DNA of 64,000 nucleotides from Gordonia oryzae (lineage in GTDB: Bacteria > Actinomycetota > Actinomycetes > Mycobacteriales > Mycobacteriaceae): the NCBI RefSeq assembly GCF_003797185.1, contig NZ_RKMH01000010.1, positions 1 to 64,000 of the forward strand, given 5' to 3'. Shown here one piece after another: positions 47,014-55,666 of the stretch. Position 1 is the stretch's first letter; the number at the start of each line of letters is the position of its first letter. The translations under genes were made by a program, and so were the position numbers. The notes under the pieces were generated by a model, which searched no databases, was not told the DNA's origin, and was given only the letters and a program-made list of their open reading frames with translations.

Positions 47014-48921
47014 ATGAGTATGGAATCGGTCGCGTGGGACGTCATGTACAAATCGACGATCTCCCCCGACGGCACGCCCCGCAGTTCGGATCGGCGCGGC
47101 ACCCTGCGCCGAATCGGGGGATTCGCCCGCCCGCATGCCCGCCGAATCGTCGCCTTCCTGGTGCTGTCGATCTTCACCGCAGTGCTCACGGTGGTGACGC
47201 CAGTGCTGGCCGGGCACGTGGTCAACCTGATCACCGCGCAGGATTCCGGAGCTGCCGCGGCCATCGCGGGCTTTGCCGGCCTGATCGCCGTGATCGCGGT
47301 GGCCGAAGCGGCGGCGTCGGTGGTGACTCGATGGCTCTCGGCGAACATCGGCGAGGGTCTGATCCTCGATCTGCGCCGCGCGGTCTTCGACCACGTGCAA
47401 CGCATGCCCGTCGCGTTCTTCACCCGCACCCGCACCGGCGCCCTGGTGAGCCGGCTCAACAACGACGTCATCGGCGCCCAACGTGCGTTCAGTGACACGC
47501 TCTCGGGGGTGGTGTCGAATCTGGTGACACTGGCGCTCACGCTGGGTGTGATGATCGCGATCAGCTGGCAGATCACGGTGCTGGCGTTGATCCTGTTGCC
47601 GGTCTTCGTCATTCCGGCCCGCCGCCTCGGCAAGCGGATGGCGGCGTTGTCACGCGAGGCCGCAGAACACAACGCCCGGATGTCGACGCAGATGACCGAA
47701 CGGTTCTCCGCCCCGGGAGCGACGCTGGTCAAACTGTTCGGACGCCCGGAGCAGGAGTCGGCGGAGTTCGCCGACCGCGCGGATCGTGTGCGCGACATCG
47801 GGGTTCGGCGCGCGATGCTGCAGACCGTGTTCATAACGGCGCTGACGTTGGTCTCGGCGCTGGCACTGGCATTGGTGTACGGACTCGGGGGCTGGCTGGC
47901 CGTGCACCAGCACCTGTCGGCCGGGGCCGTCGTCTCCCTGGCCCTGCTGCTCACCCGCATGTACGCGCCGCTGACCGCGCTGGCCAACGCCCGCGTCGAG
48001 ATCATGAGTGCGCTGGTCAGCTTCGAGCGGGTCTTCGAGGTGCTCGACCTGCGACCACTGATCGTCGACAAGCCCGACGCCGTCGACGTCCCCAGTTCCG
48101 ACGCCGGGGTGTCGGTGCGCTTGCGTGACGTGTCGTTTGCCTACCCGTCGGCCGACAAGGTGTCGCTGGCCTCCCTGGAAGAGGTTGCGCAACTGGATAA
48201 TCGGGGTGGCCAGACGGTGCTGCACCACATCGACCTCGAGGTCCCCGCCGGCGGCATGCTCGCCCTCGTCGGCAGCTCCGGCGCCGGCAAGTCGACCATC
48301 GCGTCGCTGGTCACCCGCCTTTACGACGTCGATGACGGCAGCATCGAGCTCAATGGCGTGGATCTGCGTGACCTCACCAGCACCGCCGTGCACCGCACCG
48401 TCGGACTGGTCACCCAGGACGGCCACCTGTTCCACGACACCGTCCGCGCCAATCTTGTTCTGGCACAGCCGGAGGCATCCGACGACGAGATCTCCGAGGC
48501 GCTGCGGCGGGCACGACTCGAGGAGTTGATCGCGTCGCTGCCCGAGGGCCTCGACACCGTCGTCGGCGAACGCGGCTACCGCCTCTCCGGCGGCGAGCGG
48601 CAGCGGCTGACGATCGCGCGACTGCTCCTGGCGAGGCCGTCGGTGGTGATCCTCGACGAGGCCACCGCACATCTGGATTCGACGTCGGAGGCCGCGGTCT
48701 CCGAAGCGCTCGGCGAGGCGCTGGCCGGACGCACCTCCATCGTCATCGCGCATCGCCTCTCGACGATCCGCGCCGCCGATCAGATCGCCGTCATCGAGGA
48801 CGGCCGGATCGTCGAACGCGGTGACCACCCCACGCTTCTCGCGCGAGGCGGCCGGTACGCACAGCTCTATCGCACGCAGTTCGCCGCCGACGACGAGGCG
48901 TACCGCGCAGCCGAGGCGTAG
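47014..48921 (+). CDS. ABC exporter, fused membrane and ATPase domains
   Basis: A 635-residue half-transporter that probably works as a homodimer. A cytosolic N-terminus (MSMESVAWDVMYKS) precedes six spans (about residues 50-340) and a complete nucleotide-binding domain: Walker A GSSGAGKST, Q-loop TQDGHLFHDT, signature RLSGGERQRLTIARLLLA, Walker B VVILDEAT, H-loop AHRLST. This differs from the degenerate pair at 27095-30573. As the last gene of the siderophore locus it is a second candidate for exporting the siderophore, comparable to CchI, but its own promoter after a terminator leaves room for an unrelated role. Start ATG 47014, or ATG 47020. Confidence 0.9.
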   Translation: MSMESVAWDVMYKSTISPDGTPRSSDRRGTLRRIGGFARPHARRIVAFLVLSIFTAVLTVVTPVLAGHVVNLITAQDSGAAAAIAGFAGLIAVIAVAEAAASVVTRWLSANIGEGLILDLRRAVFDHVQRMPVAFFTRTRTGALVSRLNNDVIGAQRAFSDTLSGVVSNLVTLALTLGVMIAISWQITVLALILLPVFVIPARRLGKRMAALSREAAEHNARMSTQMTERFSAPGATLVKLFGRPEQESAEFADRADRVRDIGVRRAMLQTVFITALTLVSALALALVYGLGGWLAVHQHLSAGAVVSLALLLTRMYAPLTALANARVEIMSALVSFERVFEVLDLRPLIVDKPDAVDVPSSDAGVSVRLRDVSFAYPSADKVSLASLEEVAQLDNRGGQTVLHHIDLEVPAGGMLALVGSSGAGKSTIASLVTRLYDVDDGSIELNGVDLRDLTSTAVHRTVGLVTQDGHLFHDTVRANLVLAQPEASDDEISEALRRARLEELIASLPEGLDTVVGERGYRLSGGERQRLTIARLLLARPSVVILDEATAHLDSTSEAAVSEALGEALAGRTSIVIAHRLSTIRAADQIAVIEDGRIVERGDHPTLLARGGRYAQLYRTQFAADDEAYRAAEA

Positions 48922-48931
48922 GGCGGGTCAA

Positions 48932-49097
48932 CTAGGGTGTGTCTCCCAATTCTTCTGCGATTCAGTGGCGCGAACGATTGCGTTCTGGCAAGGCGGAGGA
49001 GGAAGCGATAGCGGCGGCTATCGTGACCGACGACAACGCGGCCAGGGCGCAATCGGGCCGCCAAGACCCGCACAGGGAATTGGGAGACACACCCTAG
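48932..49097. mobile_element. 166-bp MITE with perfect inverted repeats and CTAG duplication
   Basis: The ends are perfect inverted repeats: GGTGTGTCTCCCAATTC at the left and its complement at the right, each flanked by CTAG, giving 21 bp of symmetry in all. The 132-bp centre has no plausible gene. A 4-bp CTAG duplication is typical of IS5-group insertions, so this is probably a non-autonomous derivative of such an element; no transposase is present in the window. It starts 10 bp after the exporter stop codon, and its right CTAG includes the stop codon of the next gene. Confidence 0.88.
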
Positions 49098-49336
49098 GAG
49101 CCCTCGTCCGCGTCGGACGGCGCGGGCGGGGTGAGCCGAGCCTTGCGGTAGGTCATCACGAGCATCGCGATATTCACCACGATCAGGGCGATGCCGAGGG
49201 TGACCCACAGCCACCGGCCGTCGCGCCACCAGATGTAAGTGAGGAAGCCGACGCAGACCATCACGATGATCGCCCCGATGGTCACCATGCCCCGCGAGAA
49301 GGTCTGCGCGGCGCTTTGGAAGTGGTGATCGGTCAT
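49094..49336 (-). CDS. Small two-span membrane protein
   Basis: An 80-residue protein with two strongly predicted membrane segments, MVTIGAIIVMVCVGFLTYIW and WLWVTLGIALIVVNIAMLVM, joined by a short charged turn (WRDGR). The C-terminus YRKARLTPPAPSDADEGS should be cytoplasmic or disordered. I do not recognise a family. The TAG stop is part of the CTAG at the edge of the MITE, so the insertion has left the coding sequence complete. Short tandem repeats lie just upstream of its start. Confidence 0.7.
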   Translation of the reverse strand: MTDHHFQSAAQTFSRGMVTIGAIIVMVCVGFLTYIWWRDGRWLWVTLGIALIVVNIAMLVMTYRKARLTPPAPSDADEGS

Positions 49337-49358
49337 GGTGACGCCGACCCTCCTGGTC

Positions 49359-49435
49359 TGTAGCTCGGGAAATACTGCTGTAGCTCGGAAAATACTGCTG
49401 TAACTCGGAAATACTCGGTAACTCGGAAATACTCA
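49359..49435. repeat. Short tandem repeats (about 19 bp, four copies)
   Basis: Four degenerate units around TGTAGCTCGGAAAATACTGC; the last two are a base or two shorter and carry TAACTCGGAAATACTC. The array is much poorer in GC than its surroundings. It occupies the promoter-proximal space before the small membrane protein gene, 23 bp from its ATG, and touches the end of the next gene. Confidence 0.8.
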
Positions 49436-49678
49436 GCGGACGACGGCCATCGTCAACGCGATCGCCACCGCACTCACCACTATGGCAGCGACCACCAGCC
49501 GCAGAAGCGAGGACCCCGGCATCGGGCCATCGGGCCACCCCCTCCCACGCAACACCCGATCGGTACGTCGCCACCGCCAACCGCCCACGCCTGCAGCCCC
49601 ACCATCACCAGGCCGAGGGTCGTCCTCGGTGTTCGGTCGTTGGATCTCGGGGGGCCACGTAGACAATCGCGACACCAC
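49433..49678 (-). CDS. Hypothetical single-span protein
   Basis: An 81-residue reading from the GTG at 49678. It has an Arg/Gly/Pro-rich soluble part and one clear C-terminal membrane segment, LLRLVVAAIVVSAVAIALTM. It lies between the tandem repeats and the esterase gene on the same strand. There is no convincing ribosome binding site and no family I recognise. The hydrophobic end looks genuine, but the N-terminal part could be non-coding. Moderate doubt that it is a gene. Confidence 0.4.
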   Translation of the reverse strand: MVSRLSTWPPEIQRPNTEDDPRPGDGGAAGVGGWRWRRTDRVLRGRGWPDGPMPGSSLLRLVVAAIVVSAVAIALTMAVVR

Positions 49679-49762
49679 CGGACAGGAATCCCAGCAGGGG
49701 CCGGACCTACCCGAGTAGCGTCCGCTCGCCACACTCCCGACAGCGCGCATCCGGCCCGCTCG

Positions 49763-50737
49763 TCATCCGGCCCACTTGTTGGCTCGGCCGTCAGCGCTTT
49801 TCGCCTCTCGGATCGCGCGGCCGGCGAACTCGGCCGACACCTCGATGGCCTCCAGCGTCTCCCGATGATGCGAACCGAACACCGGAAACGCATGAATCTG
49901 CCACGAATAGCTGTGCGCCTCCGCCCGGACCCCGGCCTCGTCGAGGTTCTCGACGAGATCGATGACATCGGGTTCGAGCAGTTCGTCCTGCGCGGTGATC
50001 ATGATGGTCGGCGGGAAGCCCTCGAGGTCGAGGTCGGCGATGCGCCGCACCCCGGTGAAGGCGACCGGGCCGCGCAAGAAGTGCGGAGCCAGCTTGACCA
50101 GCGCGGACAACGGGATGTAGGCGTCGGAACGACTACTGCGGTCGGGATTGTCGGCCAGGCCGAGATCCAGCAGCGGGGAGTACCCGATCAGCGCCGCAGG
50201 CGCCGGGAGTCCTTGTGCAGCAGCCCCTTCGACGACCTTGGCGGCCAGGAATCCACCCGCCGAATCGCCGGCGACGACGACGCGTCGGTATCCACGTTCG
50301 GTCAGCAACTCCCGGTAGGCCGACACCGCGTCGCTGACCGAGGTACCGACCCCGGCCGCGGGTAACTGCCGGTAGACGAGAGAGAACACCGGCACCTCGC
50401 AGGCACGCGAGAGCCGCGCCGCGATCGAGCGATGCGTTCCCACCCCGCCGACGACGAAGGCACCGCCGTGCAGGTAGAGGATCGCGGTGTCGGAATCGCG
50501 GCGCGAGGGACCGGTGGGCACGATCACCTCAGCCGGCCGGTCACCGAGGCGGATCTGCTCCCGGACGACGTGGTGCGGCTTGGGTCCGACTGCGAACATG
50601 CGGTCGATGAGGAACAGGCCGGCCATTCCCGGCCGGTTCAGCGGCCATAGCGACAGCAACGGCTTCAGGAACACCCGGCTGCCCACCCAGATCGGATACG
50701 AGCGCACGCTGGCCTTGCGGTGCTGGACGATCGGCAT
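49763..50737 (-). CDS. Alpha/beta-hydrolase esterase (HSL family)
   Basis: A 324-residue hormone-sensitive-lipase-type esterase. The oxyanion-hole motif is LYLHGGAFVVGG, the nucleophile motif VVAGDSAGGFLAAKV, and the acid and His are expected in ITAQDELLEPD and SWQIHAFPVF. An N-terminal cap of about 60 hydrophobic and basic residues (FLKPLLSLWPLNRPGMAGLF) could lie on the membrane. The start at ATG 50737 is fixed by an AGGAGG site; a longer frame runs on to 51097 but reads over the promoter of the synthetase. Divergent from the Pls-like gene. Substrate unknown; related mycobacterial Lip proteins hydrolyse short and medium esters. Confidence 0.88.
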   Translation of the reverse strand: MPIVQHRKASVRSYPIWVGSRVFLKPLLSLWPLNRPGMAGLFLIDRMFAVGPKPHHVVREQIRLGDRPAEVIVPTGPSRRDSDTAILYLHGGAFVVGGVGTHRSIAARLSRACEVPVFSLVYRQLPAAGVGTSVSDAVSAYRELLTERGYRRVVVAGDSAGGFLAAKVVEGAAAQGLPAPAALIGYSPLLDLGLADNPDRSSRSDAYIPLSALVKLAPHFLRGPVAFTGVRRIADLDLEGFPPTIMITAQDELLEPDVIDLVENLDEAGVRAEAHSYSWQIHAFPVFGSHHRETLEAIEVSAEFAGRAIREAKSADGRANKWAG

Positions 50738-51003
50738 ACCCGAGTACCTCCTGTACCGGCGTCCTGTACCGGCGTCGGGGCGTGTCCGATGGGGCGACAT
50801 GACCGGTGCGGACGTGTCAGCTCCCATCTCTGGTGACAGCGAACCTACACCGGGATCAGAGTTCATTGCGCCTGTTCGGCGGCCTTTGCGTGCAGGGTCA
50901 CCGCCCAGAGACAACAGAGACGATCGACACCTTCCGTTCACCCGTGTCCGGCGCAACTGGTCGAGAAGTCGCGATATATTTCTCGTTCCATGTCTAAACA
51001 ACG

Positions 51004-54000
51004 GTGGTGAGTGTGGAGATCCCAGCACAGTATTTGCTGTCGTCGCAGGCCAGCGACCCGCGAACACTCTGTGACATCCTCGACGAGACCGCCGCACGGT
51101 ACCCCGATGCGCCCGCGATCGACGACGGCGAGCGGGTGTACAGCTACGCGCAACTGCGCGCGGTGACCCGCCGTGGCGCCGACCGTCTCGTGGCGGCCGG
51201 GGTGCGGCGCGGCGGGCGCGTCGGTATCCGGATGCCGTCGGGGTCGCGGGACCTCTACACCGCGATTCTCTCGGCGATCTATGCAGGTGCGGCGTATGTA
51301 CCCGTCGACGCCGACGACCCCGACGAACGCGCCGAGCTCGTCTTCGGCGAGGCCGGGATCGACGTACTGATCGACGCCGACGGCGTGCACCCGGCGTCGA
51401 CTCCCGACAAACCCGATGCCGCGCCCGGAGATACGGCCGCCTGCCGTCCCACCACGGACGACGACGCGTGGATCATCTTCACCTCCGGATCCACCGGGAC
51501 CCCGAAAGGTGTTGCGGTGACCCATCGCAACGCCGCGGCCTTCGTCGACGCCGAAGCGCGGCTGTTCCTCACCGACGAGCCGATCGGCCCGGGCGACCGG
51601 GTGCTGGCCGGATTGTCGGTGGCCTTCGACGCGTCGTGCGAGGAGATGTGGCTGGCCTGGCGCAACGGTGCGTGCCTGGTGCCCGCGCCGCGGTCACTCG
51701 TCCGCAGCGGAATGGACCTGGGCCCGTGGCTGGTGGCGCGCGACATCACCGTGGTGTCCACCGTCCCGACCCTGGCGTCGCTATGGCCGCCGGAGGCTCT
51801 CGAGGCGGTGCGTCTGCTGATCTTCGGCGGGGAGGCGTGCCCACCGGAACTCGGTGAGCGGCTGGCTGTTCCGGGCCGCGAGGTGTGGAACACCTACGGG
51901 CCCACCGAGGCGACGGTGGTGGCCTGTGCGGCACCGTTGGGTGGAGAGGGCCCGGTACGGATCGGATTGCCGCTTCCCGGTTGGGATCTCGCGGTGGTTG
52001 ATGCCGAAGGGCTGCCGGTCGCCGAGGGCGAGGTCGGCGAGCTCATCATCGGCGGCGTCGGACTGGCCCACTACCTGGACCCGGCCAAGGACGCCGAGAA
52101 GTATGCGCCGATGCCCACTCTCGGTTGGGAGCGCGCCTACCGCAGCGGCGATCTCGTCCGGCTCGACGCGCAGGGCCTGGTCTTCCAGGGGCGCGCCGAC
52201 GATCAGGTGAAGGTCGGCGGTCGACGCATCGAGCTCGGGGAGATCGACAATGCGCTGCAACACCTCCCGGGCGTGAGCGGAGCAGCAGCGGCGGTACGCC
52301 GATCGACGGCCGGTAACGCACTGCTCGTCGGCTACCTGGTCTCCACCGACCCCAACTTCGATGTCTCGGCAGCGCATGCCCTGCTCTCCGATCGACTGCC
52401 GGCGCCGATGGTGCCGCGACTGGCACTCGTCGACGAACTGCCCACCCGAACCTCCGGCAAGGTCGACCGCAATGCGCTGCCCTGGCCGCTGCCCGGAGCG
52501 GGCACCGACGACGACGATGACGCGGACGACTTCACCGCCACCGAACAATGGCTCGCCGACCGCTGGACCGATGTCCTCGGCGCTCGCATCGCCAGCGTCA
52601 ACGCCGACTTCTTCACCGAGGGCGGCGGATCGCTGTCCGCGGCGCAGCTGGTGACCGCGCTGCGGGAACGGTACCCGCAGGTCACCGTCGCCGACCTCTA
52701 CGATCACCCGCGGTTGGGGTCGCTGGCTCGGATGCTCGACGCGATCGCGCCGGCCACGGTCGTCGTCGAACGCGAGATCACCCCGACCCCGCGTCGTACC
52801 GGTATCGCCCAGATCCTGCTGTCGGTGCCGCTGACCACCCTGACCGGACTCCAGTGGGCCACGTGGCTGGGCGTCACCAACAACGTCGCGGGCGCCGCGG
52901 CCCGCGCACTCGATGTCTCGGTGCCGTGGCTGGTCGAGGTGAACTGGTGGGTGGTCATCGTCGCCTTCGCGATCGTCATCACCCCGCCGGGCCGGATGCT
53001 GATCGCCGCGGCCGGAGCGCGGGCACTGCTGGCCGGTGTCACCCCCGGCGACTACCCGCGGGGCGGATCAGTGCACGTCCGGCTGTGGGTGGCCGAGCGA
53101 CTGTTGGAAGCCGCGGGCGCGGCGAACATGTCCGGTGCGCCGTGGATGATCTACCTGGCCCGCGCGTTGGGCTCGAGCATCGGCCGCGGCGTCGACCTGC
53201 ACACCATCCCACCGGTGACCGGCATGCTCACCGTCGGCGAAGGCGCGTCGATCGAACCCGAGGTCGACCTATCGGGGTGGTGGATCGATGGCGACATCGT
53301 GCGCATCGGTGAGATCGTCATCAAACGCGGCGCCTCGATCGGCGCCCGCTCAACGCTCGCTCCGGGTGCGGTGATCGGCCGCGACGCCGAGATCGGACCG
53401 GGCTCGGCGGTGTTCGGTCGGGTGAAGAAGGGCCAGCACTGGGCCGGATCTCCCGCGGTCAAGGTGGGCAAGGCCGGCCATCCGTGGCCGGCACATCGCC
53501 CACCCCGCCGATCGGTCTGGGTCCCGGTGTACGGCGTGTCGTCGCTGCTACTGGCCGCGATCCCGCTGATCTCGCTGGGTGCGGGGCTCGTGGTGATCGG
53601 CACCTGGGCGCTACACGCCGACCGGCTGCGTGACGTCGCCGTCCGCGCGTTGATCCTGACCCCGGCCGCCACACTGGTGAGTCTCGGCGTGTTCGCCGTG
53701 ATCACCGCGGTGCTCGTGCGGCTTCTCGCGCTGGGGATGACCAAGGGGTATCACCCGGTGCGGTCGCGGGTCGGCTGGCAGGTGTGGATGACCGAACGGC
53801 TGCTCGATTCGGCGCGGACATACCTGTTCCCGCTGTACGCGAGCCTGTTGACGCCCTGGTGGTTCCGCATCCTGGGCGTCAAGGTCGGCAAGGGCACCGA
53901 GATCTCGACGGCGCTGGTGTTGCCGAAGTTCACCACCATCGACGACGGTTCCTTCCTCGCCGACGACACCATGGTCGCCTCCTATGAGCTCGGCGGCGGT

Positions 54001-54897
54001 TGGCTGCACATCGACGACGCGAAGATCGGCAAGCGCTCCTTCCTGGGCAATTCCGGGATGGCCGGGCCGGGTCGCAAGGTGCCCAAGAACGGCCTGGTCG
54101 CCGTGCTGTCGGCAGCGCCGGATCGGGCCAAGTCCGGGTCGAGCTGGCTGGGTAGCCCGCCGGTTCGGCTGCGCCGCACCGCCGCCCGGACCGATACCTC
54201 ACGCACCTTCGATCCGCCGCTGCGCCTGAAGGTCGCCCGGTCGGTCATCGAGACCCTGCGTCTGATCCCGGTGATGGTGTCGTTCGTGCTCGGGCTGTTC
54301 GTGCTGATCGGTCTGCAATACATCGCCTTTCACGCGAACTACGTGATCGCCGGGTTGGTGAGCGGACTGATCCTGCTCGTCGCGGGCGCAGCGGCCTGCT
54401 GTATCGCCGCAGCCGCCAAGTGGCTCGTCGTCGGACGCATCGTAGTGTCCGAGCACCCGTTGTGGAGTTCGTTCGTGTGGCGCAACGAGCTCTCGGATGC
54501 GTTCGTCGAAACCGTTGCCGCACCGTGGTTCGCCAACGCTGCCACGGGAACGCCGATCCTGAACCTGTGGTTGCGGATGCTCGGCGCCACCATCGGACGT
54601 GGGGTGTGGTGCGAGACCTACTGGCTTCCCGAAGCCGACCTGGTGACATTGGGTGACGGAGCGACCGTCGAGCGCGGCTGCGTGGTGCAGACGCATCTGT
54701 TCCACGACCGGGTGATGGCCATCGACCGGGTGGTCCTGGAGCCGGGTGCGACGATGGGCCCGCACTGCGTCGCGCTGCCCGCCTCAGGAATCGGGACGTC
54801 GGCGACGGTCGGCCCAGCGTCGCTGGTGATGCGTGGTGACGTGGTGCCGGCGCACACCCGGTGGCAGGGCAATCCGATCGCACCCTGGTTCGGCTGA
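51004..54897 (+). CDS. Pls/PosA-family single-module peptide synthetase
   Basis: A 1,297-residue protein with an adenylation domain (core FTSGSTGTPKG from residue 159), a carrier domain (Ser 543 in EGGGSLSAAQ) and a membrane-bound C-terminal half: about six spans interleaved with three tandem domains rich in hexapeptide-like turns (IGRGVDLHTIPPVTG; VGKGTEISTALVLPKFTTI; IGRGVWCETYWLPEADLV). This is the architecture and length of Pls, the epsilon-poly-L-lysine synthetase, and PosA relatives, in which the tandem domains join activated monomers. By eye the A-domain code is DAESIGTVVK, close to lysine-type codes such as bacitracin's, so a basic amino acid is the likely substrate. Product unknown. 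GTG codons at 51004, 51007 and 51013 are possible starts; no clear ribosome site. Confidence 0.85.
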   Translation: MVSVEIPAQYLLSSQASDPRTLCDILDETAARYPDAPAIDDGERVYSYAQLRAVTRRGADRLVAAGVRRGGRVGIRMPSGSRDLYTAILSAIYAGAAYVPVDADDPDERAELVFGEAGIDVLIDADGVHPASTPDKPDAAPGDTAACRPTTDDDAWIIFTSGSTGTPKGVAVTHRNAAAFVDAEARLFLTDEPIGPGDRVLAGLSVAFDASCEEMWLAWRNGACLVPAPRSLVRSGMDLGPWLVARDITVVSTVPTLASLWPPEALEAVRLLIFGGEACPPELGERLAVPGREVWNTYGPTEATVVACAAPLGGEGPVRIGLPLPGWDLAVVDAEGLPVAEGEVGELIIGGVGLAHYLDPAKDAEKYAPMPTLGWERAYRSGDLVRLDAQGLVFQGRADDQVKVGGRRIELGEIDNALQHLPGVSGAAAAVRRSTAGNALLVGYLVSTDPNFDVSAAHALLSDRLPAPMVPRLALVDELPTRTSGKVDRNALPWPLPGAGTDDDDDADDFTATEQWLADRWTDVLGARIASVNADFFTEGGGSLSAAQLVTALRERYPQVTVADLYDHPRLGSLARMLDAIAPATVVVEREITPTPRRTGIAQILLSVPLTTLTGLQWATWLGVTNNVAGAAARALDVSVPWLVEVNWWVVIVAFAIVITPPGRMLIAAAGARALLAGVTPGDYPRGGSVHVRLWVAERLLEAAGAANMSGAPWMIYLARALGSSIGRGVDLHTIPPVTGMLTVGEGASIEPEVDLSGWWIDGDIVRIGEIVIKRGASIGARSTLAPGAVIGRDAEIGPGSAVFGRVKKGQHWAGSPAVKVGKAGHPWPAHRPPRRSVWVPVYGVSSLLLAAIPLISLGAGLVVIGTWALHADRLRDVAVRALILTPAATLVSLGVFAVITAVLVRLLALGMTKGYHPVRSRVGWQVWMTERLLDSARTYLFPLYASLLTPWWFRILGVKVGKGTEISTALVLPKFTTIDDGSFLADDTMVASYELGGGWLHIDDAKIGKRSFLGNSGMAGPGRKVPKNGLVAVLSAAPDRAKSGSSWLGSPPVRLRRTAARTDTSRTFDPPLRLKVARSVIETLRLIPVMVSFVLGLFVLIGLQYIAFHANYVIAGLVSGLILLVAGAAACCIAAAAKWLVVGRIVVSEHPLWSSFVWRNELSDAFVETVAAPWFANAATGTPILNLWLRMLGATIGRGVWCETYWLPEADLVTLGDGATVERGCVVQTHLFHDRVMAIDRVVLEPGATMGPHCVALPASGIGTSATVGPASLVMRGDVVPAHTRWQGNPIAPWFG

Positions 54898-54903
54898 CGC
54901 GCA

Positions 54904-54932
54904 GGGCCGCAACCGGAATCCGGTTGCGGCCC
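54904..54932 (+). terminator. Terminator after the Pls-like gene
   Basis: A perfect 13-bp stem, GGGCCGCAACCGG and its complement, around the loop AAT, followed by AATCTTGTC. It starts seven bases after the stop codon and separates the gene from the convergent HdeD-like gene. Confidence 0.85.
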
Positions 54933-54960
54933 AATCTTGTCGATTGTTCGCGCGACGCGC

Positions 54961-55536
54961 TCAGAAGGTATCGGGGCCGCTCTCGATCTTCTTGGGCAAA
55001 GTGCACAGCGTGACGATGCTGATGACGACGAGCATGACGCCGCCGACGAACACGACCACGGTGACGGCATACTGGCCGAGGATGATCATCACGATGCCGG
55101 CGATCACCGAGATCACACCGGAGAGGATCAGGAACCAGGTCGGAGAGTGCTGGGAGCCGGACACCGCACTGAACAGGTCGTGCACACCCTGAAAGACCCA
55201 GCCGATGCCGATGAACAAGGCGAGCAGCCACACCGCGTCGCCCGGGCTGAACAGGGCGATGATGCCGACGAGCAAGGTGAGCACCCCGACGACGCCGAGC
55301 ACCGCCCGCAACCCGGTGGAAAGAGCCGTTGCGGCAAATGCCTGGTACAGCCGGAAGATTCCGGCGATGATCAGCGAGATGCCGAACAGCACGGCGAGCA
55401 CGAGCGTGGTCGCGCGGGGCCAGAAGACGGCCACGAGGCCGAGCACGATCCCGACGATGGAGGTCACGATCAGCGCCGTGCGGACCGCGCCGATGATCTC
55501 GTTCGGGAATTGTCTGGTATTCACACCGAATGTCAT
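54961..55536 (-). CDS. HdeD-like membrane protein (DUF308)
   Basis: A 191-residue membrane protein with six spans in three similar hairpins, such as TALIVTSIVGIVLGLVAVFW, LRAVLGVVGVLTLLVGIIAL and FLILSGVISVIAGIVMIILG. This is the HdeD/DUF308 family, linked in E. coli to acid resistance at high cell density; the molecular function is not known. It is convergent with the Pls-like gene and divergent from the thioesterase-like gene. The start MTFGVNTRQF is preceded by a short soluble stretch. Confidence 0.85.
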   Translation of the reverse strand: MTFGVNTRQFPNEIIGAVRTALIVTSIVGIVLGLVAVFWPRATTLVLAVLFGISLIIAGIFRLYQAFAATALSTGLRAVLGVVGVLTLLVGIIALFSPGDAVWLLALFIGIGWVFQGVHDLFSAVSGSQHSPTWFLILSGVISVIAGIVMIILGQYAVTVVVFVGGVMLVVISIVTLCTLPKKIESGPDTF

Positions 55537-55666
55537 TTCCGAAGATTATCCCGAATTCGGGGTCGGGGAGCAGAGGTCGGCGCAGGTTGGGTCGAAGCAC
55601 TCTCGGCGAGATCCCCGGGCCGCCCCGCGCATCCCCCACAGCGGGTGAACCGGTAGACAAGATCAC

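Noticed and set aside
48936-49363. A plus-strand protein covering the MITE
   Set aside because: The reading spans both inverted repeats and the antisense of the two-span membrane protein; it has no ribosome site or domain.
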